NCBI RefSeq assembly: GCF_001905665.1
Contig: NZ_LIVX01000002.1
Coordinates: forward strand, 321,420-385,419
Source: Streptomyces sp. CB02261
Lineage (GTDB): Bacteria > Actinomycetota > Actinomycetes > Streptomycetales > Streptomycetaceae
Direction of reading: 5' to 3'
Length of the DNA stretch: 64,000 nt
Numbering within the stretch: the first letter of the stretch is position 1; the number at the start of each line of letters is the position of its first letter. The translations under genes were made by a program, and so were the position numbers. The notes beneath the pieces were generated by a model. The model saw only the letters and a program-made list of their open reading frames with translations. It had not been told where the DNA came from and made no database searches. Of the stretch, positions 50,181 through 58,880 are shown one piece after another.

Positions 50181-51755
50181 TCAGAACTGCAGGGCCCAGC
50201 TGTCGATCTTGCCGATGTCGGCGGACGCGTTGTCCGTGACGCGGAGCTTCCACGTGCCGTTGGCGACCTCGGAGGAGGCGTTCACCGTGTACGTGGTGTT
50301 GATGTTGTCCGCGCTGCCGCCGGTGCCGAAGGCCTTCAGGGTGTACGCCGAGCCGTCGGGGGCGATCAGCTGGACCTGGAGGTCACCGATGTAGGTGTGG
50401 ACGATGTTCACCGGCACCTGGAGGGCGGCGGGGGCGTTGCCGGTGACGCCGGTGACGGTGACCGGGGACTCGACGGTCGCGTTGTCGGCGATGGCGTAGT
50501 CGGCGGTGTTCTCGAACTTCTTGCCGGGCGGCGGGGTGGTGCCGCCGTCACCGACGTAGAGCAGGCGGTTCGGGGAGCCGGTGCCGGGGTTGGTCACCAC
50601 GTTCGGCGTGGCGGCGTTCACCAGCGCGGTGCCCACCTGGGCCGGGGTGGCCGTCGGGTTGTTCCCCAGGTACAGCGCGGCGGCGCCGGCGACGTGCGGG
50701 GCCGCCATCGACGTGCCGGAGATCGTGTTGGTGGCGGTGTCGCCGGTGTTCCACGCCGAGGTGATGGACGAACCCGGGGCGAAGATGTCGAGGACGCTGC
50801 CGTAGTTGGAGAAGCTGGAGCGGGCGTCGGTGTTGGTCGTGGAGCCGACCGTGATCGCCTCGGTCACGCGGGCCGGGGAGTAGTTCGACGCGTTGGCGTT
50901 GCTGTTGCCGGCGGCGACGGCGTACGTGACGCCGGACGCGATCGAGTTGCGGACGGCCGTGTCGAGGGTGGAGTCGACGCCTCCGCCGAGGCTCATGTTG
51001 GCGACGGCCGGCTTGACGGCGTTCCGGGTCACCCAGTCGATGCCGGCGACGACACCGGCGGTGGTGCCGGAGCCGTTGTTGTCGAGCACGCGGACGCCGA
51101 CGATCTTGGCCTTCTTGGCGACGCCGTGGGCGGTGCCCGCGACCGTGCCGGCGACGTGGGTGCCGTGGCCGTTGCCGTCCTGCGCGACGTTGTCGTTGTC
51201 GACGGCGTCGAAGCCGTTGAAGGCGCGGCCGCCGAAGTCGCTGTGGGAGATCCGTACGCCGGTGTCGATGATGTACGCGGTGACGCCCTGACCGGCGGTG
51301 TCCGGGTACGTGTAGCTCTGGTTCAGCGGGAGGGCCCGCTGGTCGATCCGGTCCAGGCCCCAGGACGGCGGCGAGGGCTGGGTGCCGTTGACCTTGAAGA
51401 CACGGTTCTGCACGACGGACTTCACCGCGGGGTCGGCGGCGAGCTTCTTCGCCTGCGCCTCGGAGAGCTCGACGTGGTAGCCGTTGAGCGCCGAGGTGTA
51501 CGTCCGCTCGATCTTCGCGCCGAACTTGGCCGCCACGGCGCGGCCCTTGGCGGTCTCGGCCTGCGCCGACTCGTGGAGGGTGACGATGTAGCTGCCCGCG
51601 ATGGTGCCTTCGGCCCCGGCGTTCTCGATGACGCCCTCGGCGGCGGCCGGAGTGGCGACGGCCGGGAGGGTGGAGAGGGAGCCGAGGGCGAGGGCGGCGA
51701 CGGCTATGGCCGCTGCGGTGGCGACGCGGCGACGTGAGTCACGCATGGCTGACAT
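50181..51755 (-). CDS. Secreted subtilisin-like serine protease (S8) with C-terminal P-domain
   Basis: 524 residues. Signal peptide (RRRVATAAAIAVAALALGSLSTLPAVA), I9 propeptide (about 50-120; GSYIVTLHESA..), S8A catalytic domain with D164 (IIDTG), H200 (GHGTHVAG) and S349 (GTSMAAPH), and a C-terminal P/homoB beta-sandwich (about 410-524; NTADYAIADNATVESPVTV..). Mature start probably near 124-130. ATG 51755 has AGGAGG upstream; a 44-codon extension is rejected. It is an aqualysin-type extracellular protease typical of Streptomyces. Confidence 0.95.
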   Translation of the reverse strand: MSAMRDSRRRVATAAAIAVAALALGSLSTLPAVATPAAAEGVIENAGAEGTIAGSYIVTLHESAQAETAKGRAVAAKFGAKIERTYTSALNGYHVELSEAQAKKLAADPAVKSVVQNRVFKVNGTQPSPPSWGLDRIDQRALPLNQSYTYPDTAGQGVTAYIIDTGVRISHSDFGGRAFNGFDAVDNDNVAQDGNGHGTHVAGTVAGTAHGVAKKAKIVGVRVLDNNGSGTTAGVVAGIDWVTRNAVKPAVANMSLGGGVDSTLDTAVRNSIASGVTYAVAAGNSNANASNYSPARVTEAITVGSTTNTDARSSFSNYGSVLDIFAPGSSITSAWNTGDTATNTISGTSMAAPHVAGAAALYLGNNPTATPAQVGTALVNAATPNVVTNPGTGSPNRLLYVGDGGTTPPPGKKFENTADYAIADNATVESPVTVTGVTGNAPAALQVPVNIVHTYIGDLQVQLIAPDGSAYTLKAFGTGGSADNINTTYTVNASSEVANGTWKLRVTDNASADIGKIDSWALQF

Positions 51756-51940
51756 GTGGGGGGTCCTCCTCGTTGGCGGAGCACTGCGTGGGGAACGGCA
51801 GGTGCATGACAAGACAACGCGGCTCTGCGTCGCCTCGAACATCCGGCTGCCGAGCGAAAGATTGGCGGATCCATAGGAATCCCACAAGAGTCACGCAGCC
51901 GTCGCAACAACCAGGCCACACGGCTGACATATTGATCGTC

Positions 51941-53074
51941 ATGACCGCCTACGTGTGCCCACGATGCCTGGTCAACTCGCCCACGGACGCTCTCACCTGG
52001 CGTTGTCCGAAGTGCCGTGGCCCCTGGGACCTGGAATTCGCGAGTGAGCCGGTTTCCCTTCCGTCACTCGCGTCACGGCGAAATTCATTGTGGCGTTACG
52101 AGGAGGTGTTGCCGCCGATGCCGTACGCGGCGGAGGTGAGCCTCGGGGAGGGGCGCACCCCGCTCGTCCCGCTGACGGCCTCCGACACGGGAGCGCCCTC
52201 GTCGGTCTCGGCCAAGCTCGACTTCCTCATGCCGACGCTGTCCTTCAAGGACCGGGGCGCGGTGATGCTCGCCGCGCACGCCCTCCGCCTCGCGCGCGCC
52301 GGCGGCGTCGACCGGGTCGTCGCCGACAGCAGCGGGAACGCGGGGACGGCCGTCGCCGCGTACGGCGCGCGGGCCGGCCTCGACTGTCTCGTCTTCGTAC
52401 CCGAGGGCACGTCCCCTACGAAGCTGGAGCAGATCCGGGCGCACGGGGCCCGGGTCGTCGAGGTGCCCGGCGACCGCGAGGCGACGGCCCGCGCGGCGCG
52501 GGAGGCCACCGACCGACCCGGCACCTTCTACGCCTCGCACGTGTACAACCCCTACTTCCTGCACGGCACCAAGACCTACGTGTACGAGCTCTGGGAGGAT
52601 CTCGGCGGCCGGCTTCCCGACACCGTCGTCGTCCCCGTCGGCAACGGCACCCTGCTCCTCGGCGCCGCCCTCGCCCTGGACGAGCTGCACCGCCATGGAC
52701 TCGTCGACACCCGTCCCGCGCTGGTCGCGGTCCAGGCGGAGGCCGTGTCCCCGCTGGCCGCGGCCTTCCACGCGGGTGCGGAGGAACTCGGCGCGCCGAC
52801 CCCCGTCCGCCCCACCCTCGCCGAGGGCATCGCGATCCCGGCGCCGCCGCGCGCCCGCCAGATCCTCCGGGCGGTACGGGCGACCGGCGGCACGTTCCTG
52901 ACGGTGACCGAGGACCAGATCCGGACCGCCCAGCGCGACCTGGCCCGCCGCGGCCTCTTCGTCGAGTCCACCGGCGTGGCCTGCTGGGCGGCGGTCCAGG
53001 CGGCCCCGCCCCTCCCCGGCCACACGGTGGTGCCGCTGTGCGGGGCGGGGGCGAAGACCGGGATGGCGGCCTGA
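51941..53074 (+). CDS. Threonine synthase-like PLP enzyme with N-terminal zinc ribbon
   Basis: 377 residues. An N-terminal CPRC..CPKC zinc ribbon precedes the fold type II PLP domain. The Schiff-base lysine lies in LSFKDRGAVML, the phosphate-binding loop in SSGNAGTAVAAYGARAG, and a late glycine loop in VPVGNGTLLLG. It is closer to ThrC-like proteins than to cysteine synthases, but a second role such as diaminopropionate or unknown amino acid metabolism cannot be excluded. Not next to other threonine genes. No RBS before ATG 51941. Confidence 0.88.
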   Translation: MTAYVCPRCLVNSPTDALTWRCPKCRGPWDLEFASEPVSLPSLASRRNSLWRYEEVLPPMPYAAEVSLGEGRTPLVPLTASDTGAPSSVSAKLDFLMPTLSFKDRGAVMLAAHALRLARAGGVDRVVADSSGNAGTAVAAYGARAGLDCLVFVPEGTSPTKLEQIRAHGARVVEVPGDREATARAAREATDRPGTFYASHVYNPYFLHGTKTYVYELWEDLGGRLPDTVVVPVGNGTLLLGAALALDELHRHGLVDTRPALVAVQAEAVSPLAAAFHAGAEELGAPTPVRPTLAEGIAIPAPPRARQILRAVRATGGTFLTVTEDQIRTAQRDLARRGLFVESTGVACWAAVQAAPPLPGHTVVPLCGAGAKTGMAA

Positions 53075-53079
53075 AGGCC

Positions 53080-53239
53080 CGTCGGTGTCGAAACTCGCCG
53101 GTGTCGCGACTCGTCGGCGTCAGAACTGGCCGGTGCCAGAACTCGTCGGCGTCCGAGGCCGTCGGCGTCAGAACTGGCCGGCGTCAGAACTGGCCGGTGC
53201 CAGAACTCGTCGGCGTCAGAGCCGACAGATCTCAGAACT
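53080..53239 (-). repeat. 16-nt tandem array, ten units
   Basis: Ten consecutive 16-nt units with consensus CGTCGGCGTCAGAACT, starting 5 bp after the stop of the PLP gene. The tenth unit contains the stop codon (53232-53234) of the convergent DUF4232 gene; units alternate between CGTCGG and GGCCGG starts. Confidence 0.85.
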
Positions 53240-53972
53240 CGTCGGCCCCGTTACGGAGCTCGTGCGTCCAGTAGCCCGTCTTCGCCGCGGCCTCGTTGAC
53301 CGCCAGGCCGCCGGCCGGGGCCTTCACGACGATGCTGCCCTCGGCGGGGCCGTCGGCGGCGAAGAGGTTCACGTTGAACTCCTTGACGACCTTGTTGTCC
53401 TCGTCGACGCCGCCGAGCGCGACACGCACGTTCGCGTACGCGGGCGCGCCGGGCTTCAGGACGACCGGGGCGGCGGGCTTGCTCTTCGCGACGGCCGGGA
53501 TGTCCTTGGCGGTCTGGACCGGGCCGAAGGCGAGGAGCGGGTACTCCAGGAGGGTGCAGGAGCGGCCGGAGACGTTGGTGGCGGTGAGGACGATGTGCTC
53601 GGTCGGGACCTCGTCCGCCTTCGCCGCGGTGACCTTGATGTCGCCGCGGGAGCAGGCGAGCGCCTCGGCGGAGGTCTTGCCCGAGTCGCCGCCGGTCGCC
53701 TTCCCGGAGGTGGACGCGGACGTGCCGGTGCCGCCGGTGGTGGAGCCCGTGGAGCCCGCGGTGGTCGCGCCGGTGGAGCCCGAGCCGCCCTTCGCCGCGG
53801 TCTGGTCCGCGGTGCCGTTACCGGCGTTACCGGCGGTGCCGGCGGACTGCGAGGAGGTCTGGCCGCCCGTCTCCTTGGCTCCGGTGTCGCTGTCACCCCC
53901 GCAGGCGGTCAGACCCAGCGAGAGGGCGGCGACGGCGGTGGCGGCCAGGACGGCGGACGTGTTGATGCGCAT
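53232..53972 (-). CDS. DUF4232 lipoprotein
   Basis: 246 residues. Lipoprotein signal (MRINTSAVLAATAVAALSLGLTAC), a serine/threonine/glycine-rich linker of about 90 residues (GSTGATTAGSTGSTTGGTGTSAST), and a C-terminal DUF4232 domain with two cysteines (ALACSRGDIKV, RSCTLLEYPLL). ATG 53972 has GGGGAGAA upstream. DUF4232 proteins are surface lipoproteins of unknown function. It directly follows the SARP regulator gene on the same strand (94-bp gap upstream). Confidence 0.88.
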   Translation of the reverse strand: MRINTSAVLAATAVAALSLGLTACGGDSDTGAKETGGQTSSQSAGTAGNAGNGTADQTAAKGGSGSTGATTAGSTGSTTGGTGTSASTSGKATGGDSGKTSAEALACSRGDIKVTAAKADEVPTEHIVLTATNVSGRSCTLLEYPLLAFGPVQTAKDIPAVAKSKPAAPVVLKPGAPAYANVRVALGGVDEDNKVVKEFNVNLFAADGPAEGSIVVKAPAGGLAVNEAAAKTGYWTHELRNGADEF

Positions 53973-54066
53973 GGTGGTTCTCCCCGTTGAAGTGCGGTCG
54001 GTCGCAGCACGTTCTCCGTGCTGCAACCAGACTCCCGCCCCGCGCTGTCGTCCCGCTTGCGTACCG

Positions 54067-56712
54067 CTAACGACCCGCTGACAGACGCGAGAGCCCCGCG
54101 GCCGCGCGGGCCGAGCCCTCGGGGAAGCCGGCCGCGTCGGCGGCGGCGATGGCGCGTTCCAGCTGGTCGGCGGCCTCCTCGAGGCGCCCGATGCCGGCCA
54201 GTGCCTCGCCCCGGACGATCTGCAACTGCGCCTGGACGACGACCGCGTCGGGTGCGACGAGTTCCCCGGCGCGAAGGGTGTGGGCGAGCGCCGCCTCGTA
54301 GTCCTCCGCGTTCAGACAGTGCCCCGCCAGGTGCTGGAGCGTCAGCGCCTGGGTGGAGGGATGGCCGGTGAGATCGGCGAGCGAGACCGCGTGGACCATG
54401 AGCAGTCCGGCGCGGTCGTGCTCGCCGGTGGAGTCCAGGACGGAGGCGTAGTTGACGTAGGCGATGGCCTCGCTGATCAGGTCGCCGGCGCGGGCGGCGA
54501 GACCGGGAGCCTTCTCCAGGTGGACGAGCGCCTCCGCGTCCCGGCCCTCCTCGTGGAGGATCCAGCCGAGGAGCGCCCGCGTCCGCGACTGGGCGTCGAG
54601 ATCGTCCACGTACTCCGCCGAGGCGAGCCCGGCCTCCAGGAGTGGCGTCCAGCCGTCCCCGATCCGCATGAGCATCAGCGGCCACTGCACCAGGGCGAGC
54701 CGCCACGCCCGGTCGTGCAGGCCGAGGGCGGCCGCGGCGGCGACCGCGCCCTCCAGGGCGGGGCGTTCCGCCACGTACCAGTCGAGGGCCGCCGTACGGT
54801 CCTCGAACTCACGGGTCGCGGCGGGGCGCCGTGCGTCGGCGGGCAGGGAGTAGCAGGGCTGGGAGCCCGGCTCGGCGGCCGCGTCGGCGGCGAGGCCCGT
54901 GAACAGGTAGTGGTCGAGGAGGCGGGGCAGGCCCTCGGGGTCGGCCTGCGGCGCGAGATGACGGGCGTAGAGGCGCACCAGGTCGTGCGGGGTCCAGCGG
55001 CCGGGGACGGACTCGTTGAGCAGATGGGCGGCGGCGAGGCGGTCCAGGTCGGCGGAGGCATGGGCGGGAGTCGTCCCGGCGAGCGCGGCCGCCGCGAACC
55101 GGTCGACGTCGGAGCCGGTGTGCAGCCCGATCGCGCGGAACAGCCGGGTGGCGGACTCGGGCAGCTGCTGCACGGTGAGGCGCAGCGCGGCGGAGACGCC
55201 CCGGTCCTCCACGTCGAGCAGCATCAGCCGGCCCTGCTCGTCGGCGAGTTCGCCGACCATCGCGTCGAGCGTCCACTGCGGACGCTCGGCCAGCCGGGCC
55301 GCTGTGACGCGCAGCGCGAGCGGCAGGCCGTCGCAGAGTCCCGCGAGCCGTGCGGCGGCGGCCGGTTCGGCGGCGACCCGCGTCTCGCCGAGGACGGTGG
55401 TCAGCAGGGCCGCCGCGTCGGCCGGGGGGAGGTGCCCGAGCGGCACGGGCAGGGCCGCGTCGGAGGCGATGAGCCCGCCGAGCCGGTCGCGGCTGGTGAC
55501 GAGCGTCGTGCAGTGGTCGCCGCCGGGCAGCAGGGGCCGGACCTGTTCGGAGGAGCGGGCGTTGTCGAGGACGACGAGCAGCCTGCGGCCCGCGGTCAGG
55601 GCGCGGAACAGCGCGCCGCGCGCCTCGACGGCCTCCGGGATCCGCTGCGGGGGGACGCCGAGCGCCAGCAGGAACTCGCGCAGGACGGCGGCGGTCTCGG
55701 GCGCCGGGGTCTCGCTGAAGCCGCGCAGGTCGGCGAAGAGCCGCCCGTCGGGGAAGTCGGCGCGCCGCTCGTACGCCCAGTGCACGGCGAAGGCCGTCTT
55801 GCCGACGCCGGCCGGGCCGGTGACGAGACAGACGGGTCCTTCGCCGCGCAGTGCCACCCGGTCGAGCGCGGCCAGTTCGTCGCCGCGCCCGGTGAACCCG
55901 CGCGGTGCCCGCGGCAGTCCCTCCGGCACCGGGGCCGCGGCCGGGACGACGGGGCGCGGAGCGGAGACGGGCCCGGCGGAGCGGAGCAGCGTCGCGTACG
56001 CCTCGCTGAGGGTCTCGCCGGGGTCGACGCCCAGTTCCTCGGCGAGGAGCCGCCGGGTGCGGTGGTACCAGTCGATCGCGTCCGACTGGCGCCCCGAACG
56101 GCCGAGGGCCAGCATCAGCGCGGCCGCCAGGGACTCCCGCAGGGGATGCGCGACGGCCTCGGTACGGAGGACGGCGGCGGCCCGGCCGTGCTCGCCGAGT
56201 TTCCCGTACGCCTCCGCCAGCGCCTCCACCGACGCGAGCCTCATCTCTTCGAGCCCGCCGGCCGCCGCTTCCAGGGGGCGGCTGTGCACGGTTCCGGTGA
56301 GCGCGGGGCCCTGCCAGTACGACAGCGCCTCGCGGAGCATCCGTACCGCGTCGGCGGGCTGCCGCTGGACCCCGGCAAGGCCCACGAGTTCCTCGAACCG
56401 GTGCGCGTCGACCAGGGACTCGGGCATCCTCAGCACGTACGCCGAGCCCTGGGTGGCCAGCTCGACCCCGTACGCCTCCGCGCCGTGCTCGGCGAGCAGC
56501 ACCCGCAGCCGCGAGACGTGCCCCTGGAGCACGGTCTTGGCGTGGGTGGGGGGCTCCTCCTCCCAGAGGGCGTCGATCAGCCGGCTGACGTTCACGGCGC
56601 TGTTGGGCCGCAGCAGGAGCATGGCGAGCAGACTGGACCGCTTGGCGGGCCCCAGGGCTACGTCCCCGTCCTCCGTCACCAGCGCGACGGAGCCGAGCAG
56701 CCGGAACTCCAC
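54067..56712 (-). CDS. AfsR/SARP-type regulator: winged helix, BTAD, NB-ARC, TPR
   Basis: 881 residues from GTG 56712 (GGAGGT 7 nt upstream). DNA-binding trans_reg_C domain (about 1-95; FRLLGSVALVTEDGDVALGPAKRSSLLAMLLLRPN), BTAD (about 100-245), NB-ARC-like ATPase (P-loop GPAGVGKTAFAVHWA near 300, then LLVVLDNARSSEQVRPLLPG), winged helix and a C-terminal TPR array. This is the architecture of AfsR, a global activator of antibiotic production. No biosynthetic cluster or afsS-like gene is adjacent, and no afsK-like kinase is near. DUF4232 is the only close neighbour on its strand. Confidence 0.93.
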   Translation of the reverse strand: MEFRLLGSVALVTEDGDVALGPAKRSSLLAMLLLRPNSAVNVSRLIDALWEEEPPTHAKTVLQGHVSRLRVLLAEHGAEAYGVELATQGSAYVLRMPESLVDAHRFEELVGLAGVQRQPADAVRMLREALSYWQGPALTGTVHSRPLEAAAGGLEEMRLASVEALAEAYGKLGEHGRAAAVLRTEAVAHPLRESLAAALMLALGRSGRQSDAIDWYHRTRRLLAEELGVDPGETLSEAYATLLRSAGPVSAPRPVVPAAAPVPEGLPRAPRGFTGRGDELAALDRVALRGEGPVCLVTGPAGVGKTAFAVHWAYERRADFPDGRLFADLRGFSETPAPETAAVLREFLLALGVPPQRIPEAVEARGALFRALTAGRRLLVVLDNARSSEQVRPLLPGGDHCTTLVTSRDRLGGLIASDAALPVPLGHLPPADAAALLTTVLGETRVAAEPAAAARLAGLCDGLPLALRVTAARLAERPQWTLDAMVGELADEQGRLMLLDVEDRGVSAALRLTVQQLPESATRLFRAIGLHTGSDVDRFAAAALAGTTPAHASADLDRLAAAHLLNESVPGRWTPHDLVRLYARHLAPQADPEGLPRLLDHYLFTGLAADAAAEPGSQPCYSLPADARRPAATREFEDRTAALDWYVAERPALEGAVAAAAALGLHDRAWRLALVQWPLMLMRIGDGWTPLLEAGLASAEYVDDLDAQSRTRALLGWILHEEGRDAEALVHLEKAPGLAARAGDLISEAIAYVNYASVLDSTGEHDRAGLLMVHAVSLADLTGHPSTQALTLQHLAGHCLNAEDYEAALAHTLRAGELVAPDAVVVQAQLQIVRGEALAGIGRLEEAADQLERAIAAADAAGFPEGSARAAAGLSRLSAGR

Positions 56713-57227
56713 CTGTGTACCTCCGGTCCCTCTTCCCCCATTACCCAGCAGTAGAGGATACGCGGAGCGGAGGCGCCGCCCCGCCCACATGGCCAGAAAG
56801 ACCCGCTGACGAAAACAACCCGCGCCCGGACTACCGGCTTTTGCGAGGACGTGTTTCCGCGCTATTCGGACTTACGCGGACTCCGTTCACCCGACCGAAA
56901 GGGAGACCGGAAATCGACGGGTCCGCGACCCGACACGACTGAGCGAACACCCAAGCCCGCAAGCCGAATGATCACCCGCACTGAATCCCGACACGCCGCC
57001 CCCCTTCCCCCGAGGACGTCATTCGTCCGGCACGCGTGCATGGACCATCACCGCACCCGGAAATTCTCTGGGAACGACCGACACAGGGAGGCCACCCGAA
57101 AAGAATTCACTTTACGATTTCCACTCGCCTCGCGTCCGGTCAACGGTGAGCGGGACGGTTTCCCCCGAAGGCCGGAACAACGGCGCACCGACTCCCTCGC
57201 ACGACCCGCACTCGCTAGGGTCGGCTC
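56713..57227. other. 515-bp region upstream of the SARP gene
   Basis: Somewhat lower in GC than the surroundings. Must hold the SARP promoter. Open frames show no family features. I see no further gene. Confidence 0.45.
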
Positions 57228-57522
57228 ACGACCGCACTGCCCGACTGGATGCGCCCGCCGCGCGCGGAAGGCTGGTTCGCGGAGGACCTCGACCGCCTCC
57301 CCGAGGCACCCCGCCACACCGAGCTGATCGACGGAGCCCTCGTCTTCATGCTGTCGCCGCAGAGGTCCCGGCACGGCCGCCTGTGAAACTCCGCAAGTAC
57401 GCGGACGCCGGCATCCCGCACTACTGGGGCATAGAGGACGAGGACGGGGCACCCTCAAGCGCCCGGTGCCCTTCGAGATCAGCCTGGACCTCGACAGGCT
57501 CACGCCGCCCCGGAGCGGCTGA
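57228..57522 (+). pseudogene. Uma2-family (DUF820) endonuclease pseudogene
   Basis: Three blocks in three frames reconstruct the ends of an Uma2 protein: TALPDWMRPPRAEGWFAEDL..HTELIDGALVFMLSPQRSRHGRL (57231-57383), VKLRKYADAGIPHYWGIEDEDG (57383-57449) and TLKRPVPFEISLDLDRLTP (57451 onward, stop at 57520-57522). The middle of the protein, including most of the catalytic core, is missing, and the blocks are joined by frame changes at 57383 and about 57450. The start position reads ACG. Intact Uma2 genes of this type are common in Streptomyces. Confidence 0.85.
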
Positions 57523-57551
57523 GAAGTCAGCACCACGTCGGCGCAGGAATA

Positions 57552-57589
57552 CAGAAGGGGTCGGACTCGTCAGAGCCCGACCCCTTCTG
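57552..57589 (-). terminator. Terminator of ychF
   Basis: 13-bp perfect stem (57552-57564 with 57577-57589), 12-nt loop, followed on the minus strand by TATTCC; 42 nt past the ychF stop. Confidence 0.75.
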
Positions 57590-57630
57590 ACCTGCACATC
57601 TACTGAAACCAACATGCAGCTGTGGAGCGA

Positions 57631-58719
57631 CTACACGTTGAAGCGGAACTCCACCACGTCGCCGTCCTGCATGACGTATTCCTTGCCCTCCATGCGGGCC
57701 TTGCCGGCGGCGCGGGCGTCGGCCACCGAGCCCGTTTCGACGAGGTCGGCGAAGGAGATGACCTCGGCCTTGATGAAGCCCTTCTGGAAGTCGGTGTGGA
57801 TGACACCGGCCGCCTCGGGGGCCGTCGCGCCCTGCTTGATCGTCCAGGCGCGGGATTCCTTCGGGCCGGCCGTCAGGTAGGTCTGGAGGCCGAGGGTGGC
57901 GAAGCCCACGCGGGCGAGGGTGGCCAGGCCGGGCTCGTCGGCGCCGACGGACTGGAGGAGCTCCATGGCGTCCTCCTCGTCCAGCTCGGCGAGGTCCTGC
58001 TCCAGCTTGGCGTTGAGGAAGATCGCCTCCGCCGGGGCGACCAGGGCGCTCTGCTCGGCCTTGAACGCGTCGTCCGTCAGCTCGTCCTCGTCCACGTTGA
58101 AGACGTAGAGGAACGGCTTGGTGGTGAGGAGGTGCAGGTCGTGGAGGAGCTCCGCCTTCTCCGAGCCCTGCACGATGCCCTGCGAGAAGAGGGTGTCGCC
58201 CTTCTCCAGGATCGCCTGCGCGGCCTCGACCGCCGCGACCTTGGGCGCCGTGTCCTTCTTGATCCGCATCTCCTTCTGGAGGCGCGGGAGGACCTTCTCG
58301 ATCGTCTGGAGGTCCGCGAGGATCAGCTCCGTGTTGATCGTCTCGATGTCGTCCTTCGGCGAGACCTTGCCGTCGACGTGTACGACGTTCTCGTCCTTGA
58401 AGGCGCGGATGACCTGGCAGATGGCGTCCGACTCGCGGATGTTCGCCAGGAACTTGTTGCCGAGGCCCTCGCCCTCGCTCGCGCCGCGCACGATGCCCGC
58501 GATGTCGACGAAGTCGACCGTCGCCGGGAGGACGCGCTGGGAGTTGAAGATCTCCGCGAGCTTGGTCAGGCGGGCGTCGGGGACACCGACGACGCCGACG
58601 TTGGGCTCGATCGTGGCGAACGGGTAGTTGGCCGCCAGCACGTCGTTCTTGGTCAGGGCGTTGAACAGGGTCGACTTGCCGACATTCGGCAGACCGACGA
58701 TTCCGATCGTGAGCGACAC
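57631..58719 (-). CDS. ychF: Redox-regulated ATPase YchF (OLA1 family)
   Basis: 362 residues, full length. Obg-family P-loop (GLPNVGKSTLFNAL, residues 8-21), switch II (DIAGIVRGASEGEGLGNKF), and the NVDEDE segment in place of NKxD, the reason for ATP preference in this family. The C-terminal TGS domain ends EGKEYVMQDGDVVEFRFNV. A ribosome-associated protein linked to oxidative stress. ATG 58719 is the family start. Confidence 0.96.
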   Translation of the reverse strand: MSLTIGIVGLPNVGKSTLFNALTKNDVLAANYPFATIEPNVGVVGVPDARLTKLAEIFNSQRVLPATVDFVDIAGIVRGASEGEGLGNKFLANIRESDAICQVIRAFKDENVVHVDGKVSPKDDIETINTELILADLQTIEKVLPRLQKEMRIKKDTAPKVAAVEAAQAILEKGDTLFSQGIVQGSEKAELLHDLHLLTTKPFLYVFNVDEDELTDDAFKAEQSALVAPAEAIFLNAKLEQDLAELDEEDAMELLQSVGADEPGLATLARVGFATLGLQTYLTAGPKESRAWTIKQGATAPEAAGVIHTDFQKGFIKAEVISFADLVETGSVADARAAGKARMEGKEYVMQDGDVVEFRFNV

Positions 58720-58868
58720 GGTGGCGACTTCCTGAAGTGTGGACGGGGGGCCGATCCCCCAGTTTACGGGCGGGCCGAACCGGCCAGTGACGCCGACCTT
58801 CGGTCGTTCTCGGGGGCAAGGTCACCCAAAGGGCGTGTCCCGGACCCGCTTCCCGCCCTTACCCGACC

Positions 58869-58874
58869 TACGTT
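58869..58874 (+). promoter_or_regulatory. Putative -10 of a leaderless promoter
   Basis: TACGTT, then 6 nt and GTG 58881. Confidence 0.4.
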
Positions 58875-58880
58875 GGTGGA

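Noticed and set aside
53080..53239. CRISPR array
   Set aside because: Units are contiguous 16-mers without spacers, and no cas genes are present in the window.
56851..57327. 158-codon plus-strand frame upstream of the Uma2 remnant
   Set aside because: Arginine- and proline-rich, no RBS, and it runs through the pseudogene in the wrong frame.
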